DNA from: JBDHWI01 sp964590135
GTDB lineage: Bacteria > Chloroflexota > Anaerolineae > J036 > Brachytrichaceae
Length of the DNA: 64,000 nucleotides
Assembly: GCA_964590135.1 (NCBI GenBank)
Contig: CAZPVX010000004.1
Span: forward strand, 62,001-126,000
Direction: 5' to 3'
Shown here: one piece after another, positions 9,137 through 18,047 of the stretch
Numbering within the stretch: position 1 is the first letter of the stretch
Layout: each line of letters starts with the position of its first letter
Position numbers and translations under genes: made by a program
The notes under the pieces: model-generated
Told to the model about the DNA's origin: nothing
Databases searched by the model: none
The model's input: only the letters and a program-made list of their open reading frames with translations

Positions 9137-9142
9137 TATAAT
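9137..9142 (+). promoter_or_regulatory. Putative -10 box of ftsK
   Basis: A consensus TATAAT is 14 nt upstream of the ATG at 9157. No Shine-Dalgarno precedes the ATG, so a very short leader is implied. No good -35 is seen at normal spacing. Confidence 0.45.
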
Positions 9143-9156
9143 AGAACATCTGTCCG

Positions 9157-11736
9157 ATGAAGTTTTTCGCCAGCAAATCCTCCAGCAAGAGCAAGTCGTC
9201 CAAAAAGGGCGCGCCGCCACCTGCGCCGCCGTCGATTTCACTCGACACATGGCTGGACATGATCGGCATCGCCATGCTGGGCATCGCCGCGTTCACGCTG
9301 CTCGGCCTGGTCTCAACGCAGCGCAGTGGCATCATTAGCAACTGGCTCGATTTTGTAAACTTGCTGTTTGGCTGGGGCGCCTATCTTGCGCCGCTGATGC
9401 TGGGCGCGGTCGGCATATATCTGCTCATCCGGCGCTTCGGCGACAAGTTTCCCAAGCTTGCGCCGATGCGGCTGGCCGGCGCAGTGCTGGCCTACTTCAC
9501 TGCGCTTGCCACATTGCACGGCATCGCCATGATGACCTCAGGGCAAGCCGGCGAGGCGATTGCCGGCGCCTCGCAGGGCGGCGGACAAATTGGCTGGCTC
9601 ATCCTCAACATTTTCACGTCAATCGCCGGCAACATCGGCGCAATCATCGTGCTGTTGGTGTTGTGGTTTGTGGCGTCGCTGATGATCGCCCAGGTGTCCT
9701 TCGCGCAGTTTGTGAATGAGATGCAAGGCGTCTTCACACGGCCGCGCAGCGCAAGCCAGCCCAGCGATGACATCATCGAACCGAACTATGGCCGGCGCGA
9801 TGCCGATCCGCACGACGATGGTGAACTGATCATCAACGGGCTGAAGCCGCGCAAGCCAACGGGCAAGCGCCCGATTGATTTGCCGGAGCCAGAGGAAGAC
9901 TTCCCTGCGTCGCGCCAGATTGCGCAGAAGCCGGCATCACGCCCACCCGCACCCAGGCTGGACAAACCCAGGCCTGAACCAAACAAGATACCGCCACCGC
10001 GCATCATCGGTGCGCCACAGCCAGGCGACGCTGCTGAGCGCTCGCTTGTCATCAATGGCTTGAGCAGCGACAAGGCAAGGTCTGATGCGGCGAAGCCGGC
10101 GCAGGCCACGCCGGCGGAGCCTGCGCCATCGGTATATGCGGCGCATCGTGAATGGAAACTACCAAAGATCGACGAACTGCTGGAGCCGGGCAGCGATGCC
10201 TCACTCAAGGAAGCTGATATTCGCCAGCGCGCCGCCGTGATCGAAGATACGCTAAAGGCGTTTGGCGTGCCAGGGCGCGTGGTCGAAGTGAATCGCGGCC
10301 CAACCATCACGCAGTTCGGCGTGGAGCCAGGCTTCATCGATATGAAAGGTGGCCGGCAGATCAAGGTCAAGGTCAGCCGCATCGCCTCACTGGCCGACGA
10401 CCTTGCATTGGCATTGGCCGCGCCGCGCATCCGCATCGAAGCGCCGGTGCCAGGGCGCGCCATCGTTGGCATCGAAGTGCCGAATGGTGAGACATCCCTT
10501 GTGTCGTTGCGCGACGTGATGGAGAGCGAGGAGTTTGAGCGGCTGGAGCGCAAGACGCGCCTGCGCATGGGGCTGGGGCAGGACGTGAGCGGTCATCCAG
10601 TTGTCGCAGATCTGACGACGATGCCGCACCTGTTGATCGCCGGCACCACCGGCAGCGGCAAGAGCGTGTGCGTGAATGCCATCATCACGGCCATGCTGTG
10701 CTACAACTCGCCCGATGACCTGCGCTTTTTGATGATCGACCCGAAGCGCGTGGAACTGACTGGCTACAACGGCATCCCGCATTTGATTTCGCCCGTCGTT
10801 GTCGACCTTGAGAAGACAACTTCAGTATTGAACTGGACGGCGCGCGAAATGGACAGTCGCTATCGCATGTTCGCCAAGCATGGCGTGCGCAACATCGTCG
10901 ACTTCAACGCGAAGGTGACTGCGAGCGCCGGCAAGACCAGCGACCCTGAATTGCAACGCCGGCTGCCCTACATCATCCTCGTCATCGATGAATTGGCAGA
11001 CCTGATGATGATGGCGCCGGACGAAACCGAGAAGATCATCTGCCGGCTGGCGCAGATGGCGCGCGCGACGGGCATTCACCTGATCCTGGCAACGCAACGC
11101 CCCAGCGTGGACGTGGTGACCGGCTTGATCAAGGCCAACTTCCCAGCGCGCATCGCCTTCACTGTGGCAACCACGGTCGATTCGCGGGTGATTCTGGATG
11201 GCCCGGGCGCGGAGAAACTGTTGGGGCGCGGCGACATGCTGGTGGTGACGCCGGAGCAGTCGATGCCGATGCGCGCGCAGGGCTGCTTCCTGAACGAGAA
11301 AGAGATTACGCGCGTGGTGCGACACTGGCGCGCGCAGTTGGGACAGAACGCCGGCACCGATCCGGTAAACACGGCGATGGTCGCGCCGTCGCTGCCGATG
11401 AAGAGCATCGACACCGAGCCGGCGGTGCTGCCCACGCCCGACCTGTTCAGCACGCCCAACACATGGGACGAAGCGCGGGCGCTGGAAGAGGCGGCGAAAG
11501 ATGTGGGCGGCGGCAGCGGCAACAAGGACGACAAGCTGTTCAACGATGCCGTCGCCACGGTGCGCCTGCAGGGCAAGGCCAGCATCTCACTCTTGCAGCG
11601 CCGGCTGCGCATCGGCTACACGCGCGCCGCGCGCTTGATCGAGGAGATGGAAGAGCGCGGCATCGTCGGCCCGCAGGTGGCCGGCCAGCAACACCGCGAA
11701 GTGTTGAACTCGCCGCTCAATGGCACTGAAGCGTGA
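9157..11736 (+). CDS. ftsK: DNA translocase FtsK/SpoIIIE
   Basis: Septal DNA pump that clears chromosome ends during division; 859 residues. Four hydrophobic segments (about residues 32-52, 68-90, 105-125, 145-185) anchor the N-terminus, then a Pro/Ala-rich linker (about 200-335). The motor follows: alpha and beta subdomains with Walker A GTTGSGKS near residues 496-503, FLMIDPKRVELTGYNGIPHL, and Walker B LVIDELADLMM. The end is a winged-helix gamma domain (about 775-845: ASISLLQRRLRIGYTRAARL) that reads KOPS-like sites. Length and domain order are standard. It converges on the fabL-like gene after 21 nt. Confidence 0.95.
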   Translation: MKFFASKSSSKSKSSKKGAPPPAPPSISLDTWLDMIGIAMLGIAAFTLLGLVSTQRSGIISNWLDFVNLLFGWGAYLAPLMLGAVGIYLLIRRFGDKFPKLAPMRLAGAVLAYFTALATLHGIAMMTSGQAGEAIAGASQGGGQIGWLILNIFTSIAGNIGAIIVLLVLWFVASLMIAQVSFAQFVNEMQGVFTRPRSASQPSDDIIEPNYGRRDADPHDDGELIINGLKPRKPTGKRPIDLPEPEEDFPASRQIAQKPASRPPAPRLDKPRPEPNKIPPPRIIGAPQPGDAAERSLVINGLSSDKARSDAAKPAQATPAEPAPSVYAAHREWKLPKIDELLEPGSDASLKEADIRQRAAVIEDTLKAFGVPGRVVEVNRGPTITQFGVEPGFIDMKGGRQIKVKVSRIASLADDLALALAAPRIRIEAPVPGRAIVGIEVPNGETSLVSLRDVMESEEFERLERKTRLRMGLGQDVSGHPVVADLTTMPHLLIAGTTGSGKSVCVNAIITAMLCYNSPDDLRFLMIDPKRVELTGYNGIPHLISPVVVDLEKTTSVLNWTAREMDSRYRMFAKHGVRNIVDFNAKVTASAGKTSDPELQRRLPYIILVIDELADLMMMAPDETEKIICRLAQMARATGIHLILATQRPSVDVVTGLIKANFPARIAFTVATTVDSRVILDGPGAEKLLGRGDMLVVTPEQSMPMRAQGCFLNEKEITRVVRHWRAQLGQNAGTDPVNTAMVAPSLPMKSIDTEPAVLPTPDLFSTPNTWDEARALEEAAKDVGGGSGNKDDKLFNDAVATVRLQGKASISLLQRRLRIGYTRAARLIEEMEERGIVGPQVAGQQHREVLNSPLNGTEA

Positions 11737-12361
11737 TCCCAACTTCCTGTGCGAGGGCTACTCCACCCATTGCCGGCCCACATCGACGCTCCAGCCGCCA
11801 TCGATCAAGATGACCTGACCGCGCACCATCGCGGCGTCGGGGCTGCACAGGAAGGCGACCACATTGGCGACGTCCTGCGGCTCCACCAACCGGCCCGCCG
11901 GCGTGCGCTGCCGCGCCAGCGCCAACATCAAGTCGCTGTCCTTGAAGAATTGCATCACATCCGTGTCGATCAAGCCAGGTGACACCGCGTTGACTACAAT
12001 GTTCAACGGTGAAAACTCGACAGCGCAATAGCGCGTCACTGCTTCCAGCGCGCCCTTCGACGCGCCGATCACCACATAGTCCGGCAGCGTGCGCCCGTTG
12101 CCGATGCTGCTGACGTTGACGATCGCGCCGCCGCCGCGCCTCTGCATCAATGGCGCGGCTTTTTGGGATGTGAACAGCGCCGCCCGCGCATTGATGTTCA
12201 TCGTCCAATCCCAGCCCTTCACCTTTTGCTCCATGACCGGGCGGATGTAGCCTGACGCGGCATTGTTGACCAGAAAATCAAGCCCGCCGAACTGCTGCTC
12301 CACTGCGGCAAAGAGCTTGTCAATGTCGTCGGGATCGCCGACATCAGCCTTCACCACCAGC

Positions 12362-12371
12362 NNNNNNNNNN
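12362..12371. other. Scaffold gap (10 N)
   Basis: Ten undetermined bases, a standard placeholder; the true length is unknown. Sequence on its right side is a heptameric low-complexity tract, which probably caused the assembly break. Confidence 0.98.
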
Positions 12372-12506
12372 CGCCCCTTGTCCCTCGCCCCTTTCTCCTT
12401 GCCCCTTTCTATTCAAACGCCTGCCCGGTGAGCTTCAGGAAGGCGGCGTGGAAGTCGAATTCCCGTGTACGCACGCTGGCTGCGCCGCCGGAGGCGATCA
12501 GGTCCG
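12372..12506. repeat. Foreign segment in fabL with heptameric tract
   Basis: The gap-proximal part (12373-12414) reads as six degenerate heptamers: GCCCCTT, GTCCCTC, GCCCCTT, TCTCCTT, GCCCCTT, TCTATTC. The rest, read on the minus strand in the fabL frame, encodes ADLIASGGAASV then FLKLTGQAFE and a TAG at 12409. That ending faintly recalls the C-terminus of an ABC-transporter ATPase. Either a contig from another locus was joined here or an element inserted into fabL. Confidence 0.55.
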
Positions 12507-12691
12507 CCAGCGCTCGCCGGCCCAACGCCTCAATCTCGCGCGCGGTTTCCTCGGCAGCGCTTTGCTTGCGCAGATAGTTGATGACAACGTCCGCGCCGAG
12601 CCGCGCGAAGTGCAGCGCGGTGGCCTTGCCGATGCCGCGCCCGCTGCCGGTGATGAGGGCGATTTTGTTGGTGAAGTCGTAAGTCATGTTG

Positions 12692-12726
12692 GATTTTCGA
12701 TTTTGGATTGCCGATTGCGGATTGTA
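12692..12726. repeat. Degenerate heptamer repeat (GATTNNN)x5
   Basis: Five exact-period heptamers directly upstream of the fabL-like gene: GATTTTC, GATTTTG, GATTGCC, GATTGCG, GATTGTA. The same type of tract occurs at 19966, 54320 and 58493. Confidence 0.75.
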
Positions 12727-12797
12727 AGGGACGCATGGTTCATGCCAGAGCGGCGTGGGTCGGCTCGCACAGCCGGCTACGCATCAGCGTGAAGTGG

Positions 12798-13580
12798 TTA
12801 TGGTGTCGAAGGAGCAATCTCATAACGCACCGGCTTGAACAACGCAGCAGGAAATTCAGCGATGCGCGCCGGCCCGAGCCTCTCCAATTCGGCTTGTGCG
12901 TCGCGCGCATCAGCCCTGAGTTGCGCGATGTCCACCCCCTGGCACACGTCGGGCAGCACGTTCAAGTATTGCCAGGCGCGCTGAAAAATCTTGCGCGCGC
13001 CGGCGTAGTTGCCGCGCTGAATTTGCAGATAGGCCACGCCAACCTGCAGGATGCCCTGATACATCTGCCGGATCGGCCCCGGCTCCTGCCGCCACAGATG
13101 CTCGAAGCTTTCATGTTGCTCGAAGAACTCATGCGCGTTGAACTGCGCGATGGCGTGCTGCGCCAACTCCGACAATGGCAACCGTGATTGGCGCAGCAGC
13201 TCGGCGCTGTCATCTGCGCGAGCGTGCTGCTGGATGATGCCGACAGCGTCAGCCATGAAGGCCGGCAGCGTGATGACCGCATCCGCGCCGGCGCTGCTTG
13301 CGCTTGCTGTCAGCGCCGCGTCACCCTTCGGCGCAATAACCAGGATCGGTATCTTGCGTGTGGCGGGGCTGGTCTTCGTCGAGAGTATGAAGGAGCGCCA
13401 CGACGATGGGTCATTCGCATCCAGCACGATCAACACCGGCTGAAGCGCAACAAGAAAATCGATGGGGTCCGCCGGCGGTGCAGCGCCATACTGCACATGA
13501 AAATCGAGCGCATTAGCGGCCGCGTCCAATACAGCGCGAATGCGTCTGTCGTGCAGGAACGCGAGCAAAGCCCTGGTCAC
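12798..13580 (-). CDS. Receiver-like domain plus DUF309 protein
   Basis: 260 residues. The first about 120 residues look like a degenerate response-regulator receiver (ALLAFLHDRRIRAVLDAA, then VLIVLDANDP and ILVIAPKGD, a two-layer alpha/beta pattern) without a clear phospho-Asp pocket. Residues about 135-215 are a DUF309 helical domain with its hallmark FNAHEFFEQHESFEHLWR. DUF309 function is unknown. The start is GTG at 13580, with a consensus TATAAT six nt upstream on the same strand. The last residues are polar. Transcribed divergently from the GH42 gene. Confidence 0.75.
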   Translation of the reverse strand: MTRALLAFLHDRRIRAVLDAAANALDFHVQYGAAPPADPIDFLVALQPVLIVLDANDPSSWRSFILSTKTSPATRKIPILVIAPKGDAALTASASSAGADAVITLPAFMADAVGIIQQHARADDSAELLRQSRLPLSELAQHAIAQFNAHEFFEQHESFEHLWRQEPGPIRQMYQGILQVGVAYLQIQRGNYAGARKIFQRAWQYLNVLPDVCQGVDIAQLRADARDAQAELERLGPARIAEFPAALFKPVRYEIAPSTP

Positions 13581-13586
13581 GCGCGA

Positions 13587-13592
13587 ATTATA
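13587..13592 (-). promoter_or_regulatory. Putative -10 box of the DUF309 gene
   Basis: TATAAT on the minus strand, 6 nt before the GTG start at 13580: the spacing expected for a leaderless transcript. Confidence 0.5.
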
Positions 13593-13707
13593 CGAATGGC
13601 CTGTGAACGTCTCAGCGCAACGTTATGGTGTGCGGTGCAGTGCAGGCGGCTGCGACAAAATGGCAGGGCGCTGCGTCATTCGCGCAGCGCGGAAAAGGAG
13701 AACAGAC

Positions 13708-15702
13708 ATGACCTTGCATCTAGGCGCTGCCTGGTATCCCGAACACTGGCCGGAAGAGCGCTGGCCAGAAGATGTAAAGCTGATGCGTGACGCCGGCTTC
13801 ACGGTTGTGCGCATGGCCGAATTTGCGTGGAGCGACCTTGAGCCGCGCGAGGGCGCATTCAGCCTGGGCTGGTTGGAGCGCGCGGTGAAACTGGCTGCCG
13901 ACAACGACCTTGCGGTGGTGATTGGCACGCCAACCGCCGCGCCGCCGGCCTGGTTGACGCACAAATACCCCGACACGCTCGCAATCCACGAGGATGGCCG
14001 GCGCGCCACGCACGGCGGACGCTGCCACTTCGACGTGACGAGCGAGCGCTACCTGCATTTTTGCCGGCGCATCACCGAGAAACTGGCACTGTGCTTCGGC
14101 CACGATGCGCGCGTGATTGGATGGCAGATCGACAACGAGTACAACGCCATCAGCTACAGCGACACGGCACGTGAAAAATTCCAGCACTGGCTGCGCGAAA
14201 TCTACGGCACGCTCGACCGGTTGAATGATGCGTGGGCGACATCATATTGGTCGGAGAAATACACCGATTGGGCGCAGATTCCGTTGCCGGCTGCCGGCTC
14301 GCAGGGTTTTGGCAACCCGCACAACCCGGGCCTGCGATTGAAGTGGAAGCAGTTCGGCACCGAGTGCTACCGCCGCTACCAGTTCAATCAGGTGGAAGTG
14401 ATTCGTGCCAATGCCATCGACCAATGGATCACCCACAATTTCATGGGCTTCTTCAACGGTTTCGATCACTATGTAGTGAGTGAAGACCTTGACTTTGCAT
14501 CGTGGGATCAATATTTCCCGACCGCGCCGATGGATTTCGGCAGCGCCGGCGCTGGGCATGACCTGACGCGCGGCTTCAAACGCAGGAATTTCTGGCTGAT
14601 GGAGACGCAGCCTGGCCACGTGAACTGGTCGCCGGTAAACCGCGATCACGACCGCGAAGAGACGCGCGCAGTGGCATGGAACGCGGTGGCGCACGGCGCG
14701 GATGCGGTGCTGTACTGGCAATGGCGCAGCGCGTTGAACGGGCAGGAGCAATATCACGGCTCACTCATCGCGCCGGACGGCAACCCGCGCCCGGTGTATT
14801 ACGAGATCGCGCAGGTGGGGCAGGATTTTGCGCAAGTCGGCGATTTGCTGGCCAGCACGACGGTGGAAGCGCAGGTCGCGCTATTGCATTCATATGACGA
14901 CCGCTGGGCGCTGGATTTTCAGCGCCACAACGCCGGCTTCGACTGGATGAAATACTTCGACGGCTTCTATCGCCCGCTGGCCGAGCGCAACATCGCACTG
15001 GATGTGCTTTCCACGCGCGCGAATCTCAATGGCTTCAAGTTGGTATTCGCCGCGCCGCACATCATCGACGAGCAGATCGCTGGAGAGTTGATGCGCTTTG
15101 TGGAAGCCGGCGGACATCTGGTGCTGGGCGTGCGCAGCGGCATGAAGGACAACGACAATGCGCTATGGCAGCAGCGCCAGCCGGCCCTGCTACAGGCGCT
15201 CGCCGGCGCGCATATCGATGAATACTATTCGCTGCATCAGCCGATCCCGATCTCCCTCGTGCAGACAGCCGAAGGGAAACAGAAAAGGCGGGCTTCCGCC
15301 AGCACGGCCAGCATCTGGGCTGAATGGCTCATCCCGCACGAAGGCACGCAGGTGCTGGCGACGTATGGCGAATGCAACGGCTATCTGGATGGCCAGGCGG
15401 CAGTGACGTTGAAGCAGCACGAGGGCGGCGGGCGCGTCTACACGTTTGGCGCGTGGCTGGATGGCGACACGCAAAGCGCGCTGATTGAGCGCATCGTGGC
15501 GGACGCCGGCGTGGAGCCAGTGCTGCCCAAGCTGCCGGCCGGCGTGCATGTCATGCGGCGCGGCGACGCATACATCGTCATCAACAACGCCGAACCGAAG
15601 ACGGTGACGCTGCCTTGGAAGGCGAAGGATGCGTTGTCCAGCAAGGTCGGCAAGACGCTGAACTTCGGCAAGTGGGGTGTGGCAGTAGTGACAAAGGTGT
15701 GA
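13708..15702 (+). CDS. Beta-galactosidase, GH42
   Basis: Retaining beta-galactosidase of 664 residues, cytoplasmic (no signal peptide). The N-terminal TIM barrel begins with LGAAWYPEHWPEERW; the acid/base is Glu144 in GWQIDNEYN and the nucleophile Glu299 in FWLMETQPGHVNW. A trimerisation-type alpha/beta domain follows (about 385-590) and a short beta C-terminal domain. A purine-rich AAAAGGAG ends 7 nt before the ATG, a clear Shine-Dalgarno, unlike many neighbours. An in-frame upstream ATG at 13540 is rejected because the extra 56 residues overlap the divergent gene's promoter. No transporter gene is adjacent. Confidence 0.94.
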   Translation: MTLHLGAAWYPEHWPEERWPEDVKLMRDAGFTVVRMAEFAWSDLEPREGAFSLGWLERAVKLAADNDLAVVIGTPTAAPPAWLTHKYPDTLAIHEDGRRATHGGRCHFDVTSERYLHFCRRITEKLALCFGHDARVIGWQIDNEYNAISYSDTAREKFQHWLREIYGTLDRLNDAWATSYWSEKYTDWAQIPLPAAGSQGFGNPHNPGLRLKWKQFGTECYRRYQFNQVEVIRANAIDQWITHNFMGFFNGFDHYVVSEDLDFASWDQYFPTAPMDFGSAGAGHDLTRGFKRRNFWLMETQPGHVNWSPVNRDHDREETRAVAWNAVAHGADAVLYWQWRSALNGQEQYHGSLIAPDGNPRPVYYEIAQVGQDFAQVGDLLASTTVEAQVALLHSYDDRWALDFQRHNAGFDWMKYFDGFYRPLAERNIALDVLSTRANLNGFKLVFAAPHIIDEQIAGELMRFVEAGGHLVLGVRSGMKDNDNALWQQRQPALLQALAGAHIDEYYSLHQPIPISLVQTAEGKQKRRASASTASIWAEWLIPHEGTQVLATYGECNGYLDGQAAVTLKQHEGGGRVYTFGAWLDGDTQSALIERIVADAGVEPVLPKLPAGVHVMRRGDAYIVINNAEPKTVTLPWKAKDALSSKVGKTLNFGKWGVAVVTKV

Positions 15703-15715
15703 GTGCTTCTTTTGT

Positions 15716-16414
15716 TTACGCCACGCCGGCGTGGATCGCCATCGTGCCGAGCGCGAGCAGGCGATAGCTGACCTCGCGGTAGCCGGCGTCCAGCATCATC
15801 TGCTTCAGTGGCGCCGCCGGCGGAAACTTCGACAGCGACGCAGGCAGATACTTGTAGGCCTTGTAATTGCCGCTGATCATGCCGCCGATCAGCGGCACCA
15901 TCTTGTTGAAATACAGCCCGAACGCCTGCTTGAACAGCGGCGTCTGCGGATGCGTGATCTCCATGCACACCACGCGCCCGCCGGGTTTGGTCACGCGGCG
16001 CATCTCGCGCAGGCAGCGCGGCAGGTTCACCGCATTGCGCAACAAGAAGGCGTTTGTGATGCCGTCGAAGGCGTGATCAGGAAAGCTCAAGGAGAGCGCG
16101 TCACCGACGACGAACTCGACGCCTGTCAATCTTCGCTCAGACACTTTTGCAGCGCCGGCGCGCAAAATCGTCTCGCTGAAGTCGGCTGCAATCACCCGCG
16201 AATCTGGCCACGCCTCACGCACGGCAATCGCAAGGTCGGCGGTGCCGGTGGCGAGGTCGAGCACCAGCCCGTTGGGTTGAAGATGCAATTCCCTTGCTGC
16301 GATGCGCCGCCACGCCTGATCCTGCCCGCCGGTCATCACTTTGTTCATCAGGTCATAGCGCTGCGTGATGCGCGAGAACATGGCCTGGATTTGCTTTGCG
16401 CGTTCCTGTTCCAT
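15716..16414 (-). CDS. menG: Demethylmenaquinone methyltransferase
   Basis: SAM-dependent C-methylation of demethylmenaquinone, the last step of menaquinone synthesis (UbiE/MenG family); 232 residues. Motifs: MFSRITQRYDLMNKVMT at the N-terminus (a family signature), SAM loop VLDLATGTADLAI at 51-63, NAFLLRNAV, and GGRVVCMEITHP. The frame is open further upstream to 17293, but that part is a shadow of menA in another frame; the ATG at 16414 begins the family-type N-terminus. It lies 14 nt after menA, so the two are co-transcribed. Confidence 0.94.
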   Translation of the reverse strand: MEQERAKQIQAMFSRITQRYDLMNKVMTGGQDQAWRRIAARELHLQPNGLVLDLATGTADLAIAVREAWPDSRVIAADFSETILRAGAAKVSERRLTGVEFVVGDALSLSFPDHAFDGITNAFLLRNAVNLPRCLREMRRVTKPGGRVVCMEITHPQTPLFKQAFGLYFNKMVPLIGGMISGNYKAYKYLPASLSKFPPAAPLKQMMLDAGYREVSYRLLALGTMAIHAGVA

Positions 16415-16428
16415 TTTTGCAATCACTT

Positions 16429-17325
16429 TTAACTGAGCAAGAGCGAGGCCGAGAACAACACCGAGAAGATCAGGTTGAGTTGCGCAGTGCGGCCCAGCAG
16501 CGGGTTGAGCGCCGGCCCGCGCGGCGTTTGCCACAGATCGCGCGCCAGCACGAACCCAATTGGCAGAGCAACCCATGGCAGAAGCCATGCCCAACCCTGC
16601 GTCATGCCCAGCAAGCGCAATGCCGGCGGCACAAGAAACGCGATCACCAGCAGCACAGTGTATTCGATGCGCGTATTGCGGTCGCCGATGCGCACAGCCA
16701 GCGTGTGCTTGCCGGCAGCGTGGTCGGTGTCGATGTCGCGCAGATTGTTCGTGATGATGATGCAGGTGGCAAACAGCGCATTGGGCAGCGCGGCGATGAA
16801 TGACAACCAGGTGAACTGATGCGCCTGCACGAAGTAGGTTCCCATCACCGCCACCACGCCGAAGAACACGAAGGCAAACAGGTCGCCGAGGCCACGGTAG
16901 GCCAGTGGGAATGGGCCGGCGGTATAGGCCAGGGCGCACGCAATCGACACCAGTCCGATCAGCAAAATGGGCCAGCCGCCAACGACAACGAGATACAACC
17001 CCAACAGCGCCGCCAACCCAAACACGATGCCGGTGGCGATCAACATCTGTTTCGGTGTGACCAGGCCACCCTGCGTCACACGGGTGGGGCCGATGCGCGC
17101 TTTGTCTGCACCCTTCAGAAAATCGAACACGTCGTTGCTGTAATTCGCGCCAATCTGCAGCAACACCGCCGCCGCAAGCGTGGCGAGGAAGACCAGCCCG
17201 TCGAATTGACCGTCGCGCAGCGCCAGCGCCGAGCCAACCAGCACCGGCGAGATGGATGCCGGCAGGGTCTTGGGTCGCGCGGCCAGCAGCCACGGGTTGG
17301 GTTTGCGCGTCGTTGGTGCCGCCAT
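16429..17325 (-). CDS. menA: 1,4-dihydroxy-2-naphthoate polyprenyltransferase
   Basis: Integral-membrane UbiA-type prenyltransferase that attaches the isoprenoid chain to DHNA in menaquinone synthesis; 298 residues with about eight or nine membrane helices. Two Asp-rich prenyl-diphosphate/Mg2+ motifs are visible: NYSNDVFDFLKGAD near residues 62-75 and NNLRDIDTDHAAGK near 190-203. PWLLAARPKTLPAS at the start is a MenA-style signature. It is followed at 14 nt by menG. The organism therefore makes menaquinone; the rest of the pathway is not in this window. Confidence 0.94.
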   Translation of the reverse strand: MAAPTTRKPNPWLLAARPKTLPASISPVLVGSALALRDGQFDGLVFLATLAAAVLLQIGANYSNDVFDFLKGADKARIGPTRVTQGGLVTPKQMLIATGIVFGLAALLGLYLVVVGGWPILLIGLVSIACALAYTAGPFPLAYRGLGDLFAFVFFGVVAVMGTYFVQAHQFTWLSFIAALPNALFATCIIITNNLRDIDTDHAAGKHTLAVRIGDRNTRIEYTVLLVIAFLVPPALRLLGMTQGWAWLLPWVALPIGFVLARDLWQTPRGPALNPLLGRTAQLNLIFSVLFSASLLLS

Positions 17326-17394
17326 GAAGGGGTATCTCTTGCGAAGGCGATGCGAAGGCAGAAGGAAAATCCCTGCGCCTTTGCGAGAGGCCAG

Positions 17395-18009
17395 TCAGAA
17401 TAGCGAAAGTTGTTCACCGCCGGCATTCTCTCGCTTCGCCGGCTGCTCGTCGGGCTGCCCGCTCATCGCATTGATGATGTCGCGCAATCTGCGGAAATCC
17501 TCTTCGATGGCGTTGCGCAACGCCGGCTGATGCAGCGCTGCCGCTGGATGAAACATCGGCACCACCACGCGGCCGTCGATCTTTTTAGCCTTGCCGTGGA
17601 TGGCGCTGATCTTTTGGCCGGCAAACCAGCGCGCCATGCTGAAGCGCCCCAGCGTGACGATGATTTTTGGATTGATCAGCGCGATTTGCCGGTCAAGGTA
17701 GCCGGCGCAGGCTTCGATCTCGTCGGGTTGCGGGTCACGGTTGCCCGGCGGCCGGCATTTCACGACGTTGGTGATGAACACCTCTTCGCGTTTGTAGCCG
17801 GCGCTGGCGAGCAGGTCATTGAGGAACTGGCCAGAAGGCCCCACGAAGGGACGACCCTGCTTGTCTTCGTGGAATCCAGGCCCTTCGCCGATGAGCATGA
17901 TGTCGGCCTGCGCCGCGCCTTCGCCCGGCACTGCCTGCGTGCGCGTCTTCGCCAACTCGCACAACGTGCATGCCCGCACTTCGGCTGCCACTTGGTTCAA
18001 GTCATCCAT
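17395..18009 (-). CDS. udg: Type-4 (4Fe-4S) uracil-DNA glycosylase
   Basis: Removes uracil from DNA at the first step of base excision repair; 204 residues. The cluster cysteines are in place: Cys14 and Cys17 in CTLC, Cys85 in VKCRPPGN, and Cys101. The catalytic and uracil-binding blocks are GEGPGFHEDKQGRPFVG and MFHPAAALHQP. Family 4 is typical of thermophiles and many Chloroflexota. It sits 9 nt after rimI but also has its own consensus TATAAT overlapping the rimI stop codon, so it can be transcribed both within the tsaE-tsaB-rimI group and alone. Confidence 0.94.
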   Translation of the reverse strand: MDDLNQVAAEVRACTLCELAKTRTQAVPGEGAAQADIMLIGEGPGFHEDKQGRPFVGPSGQFLNDLLASAGYKREEVFITNVVKCRPPGNRDPQPDEIEACAGYLDRQIALINPKIIVTLGRFSMARWFAGQKISAIHGKAKKIDGRVVVPMFHPAAALHQPALRNAIEEDFRRLRDIINAMSGQPDEQPAKRENAGGEQLSLF

Positions 18010-18017
18010 GCGAAGGG

Positions 18018-18047
18018 ATTATAGAGAATGCGGCAGCGCCGCTTCAA
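18018..18047 (-). promoter_or_regulatory. Internal promoter of udg
   Basis: On the minus strand: TTGAAG (18042-18047), an 18-nt spacer, TATAAT (18018-18023), then 8 nt to the udg ATG. The -10 box covers the rimI stop codon. The spacing implies an almost leaderless mRNA. Confidence 0.6.

Larger units (their letters stand above)
11758..12687 (-). pseudogene. fabL: FabL-like enoyl-ACP reductase, interrupted at a scaffold gap
   Basis: Short-chain dehydrogenase closest in style to FabL (NADPH enoyl-ACP reductase III of fatty acid synthesis). The 5' part (12687 down to about 12507) has the cofactor loop ITGSGRGIGKA and ends at GRRAL; the 3' part (12361 to 11758) resumes at VVKADVGDPDD and holds VNNAASGYIRPVMEQ, WDWTMNINA, the catalytic Ser region and the Lys in ASKGALEAVTRYCAVE, then RGQVILIDGG. 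In FabL the active-site residue sits in a position near VVIGASK rather than classic YxxxK. Between the parts lie 135 nt of foreign sequence and 10 Ns. The two halves would join exactly at GRRAL-VVKAD, so the gene is either broken by an insertion or wrongly scaffolded. Confidence 0.75.

Noticed and set aside
15716..17293. MenA-MenG fusion of 525 residues
   Set aside because: The upstream part is menA read in the wrong frame; menG has its own family-type N-terminus at 16414 and menA its own stop at 16429.
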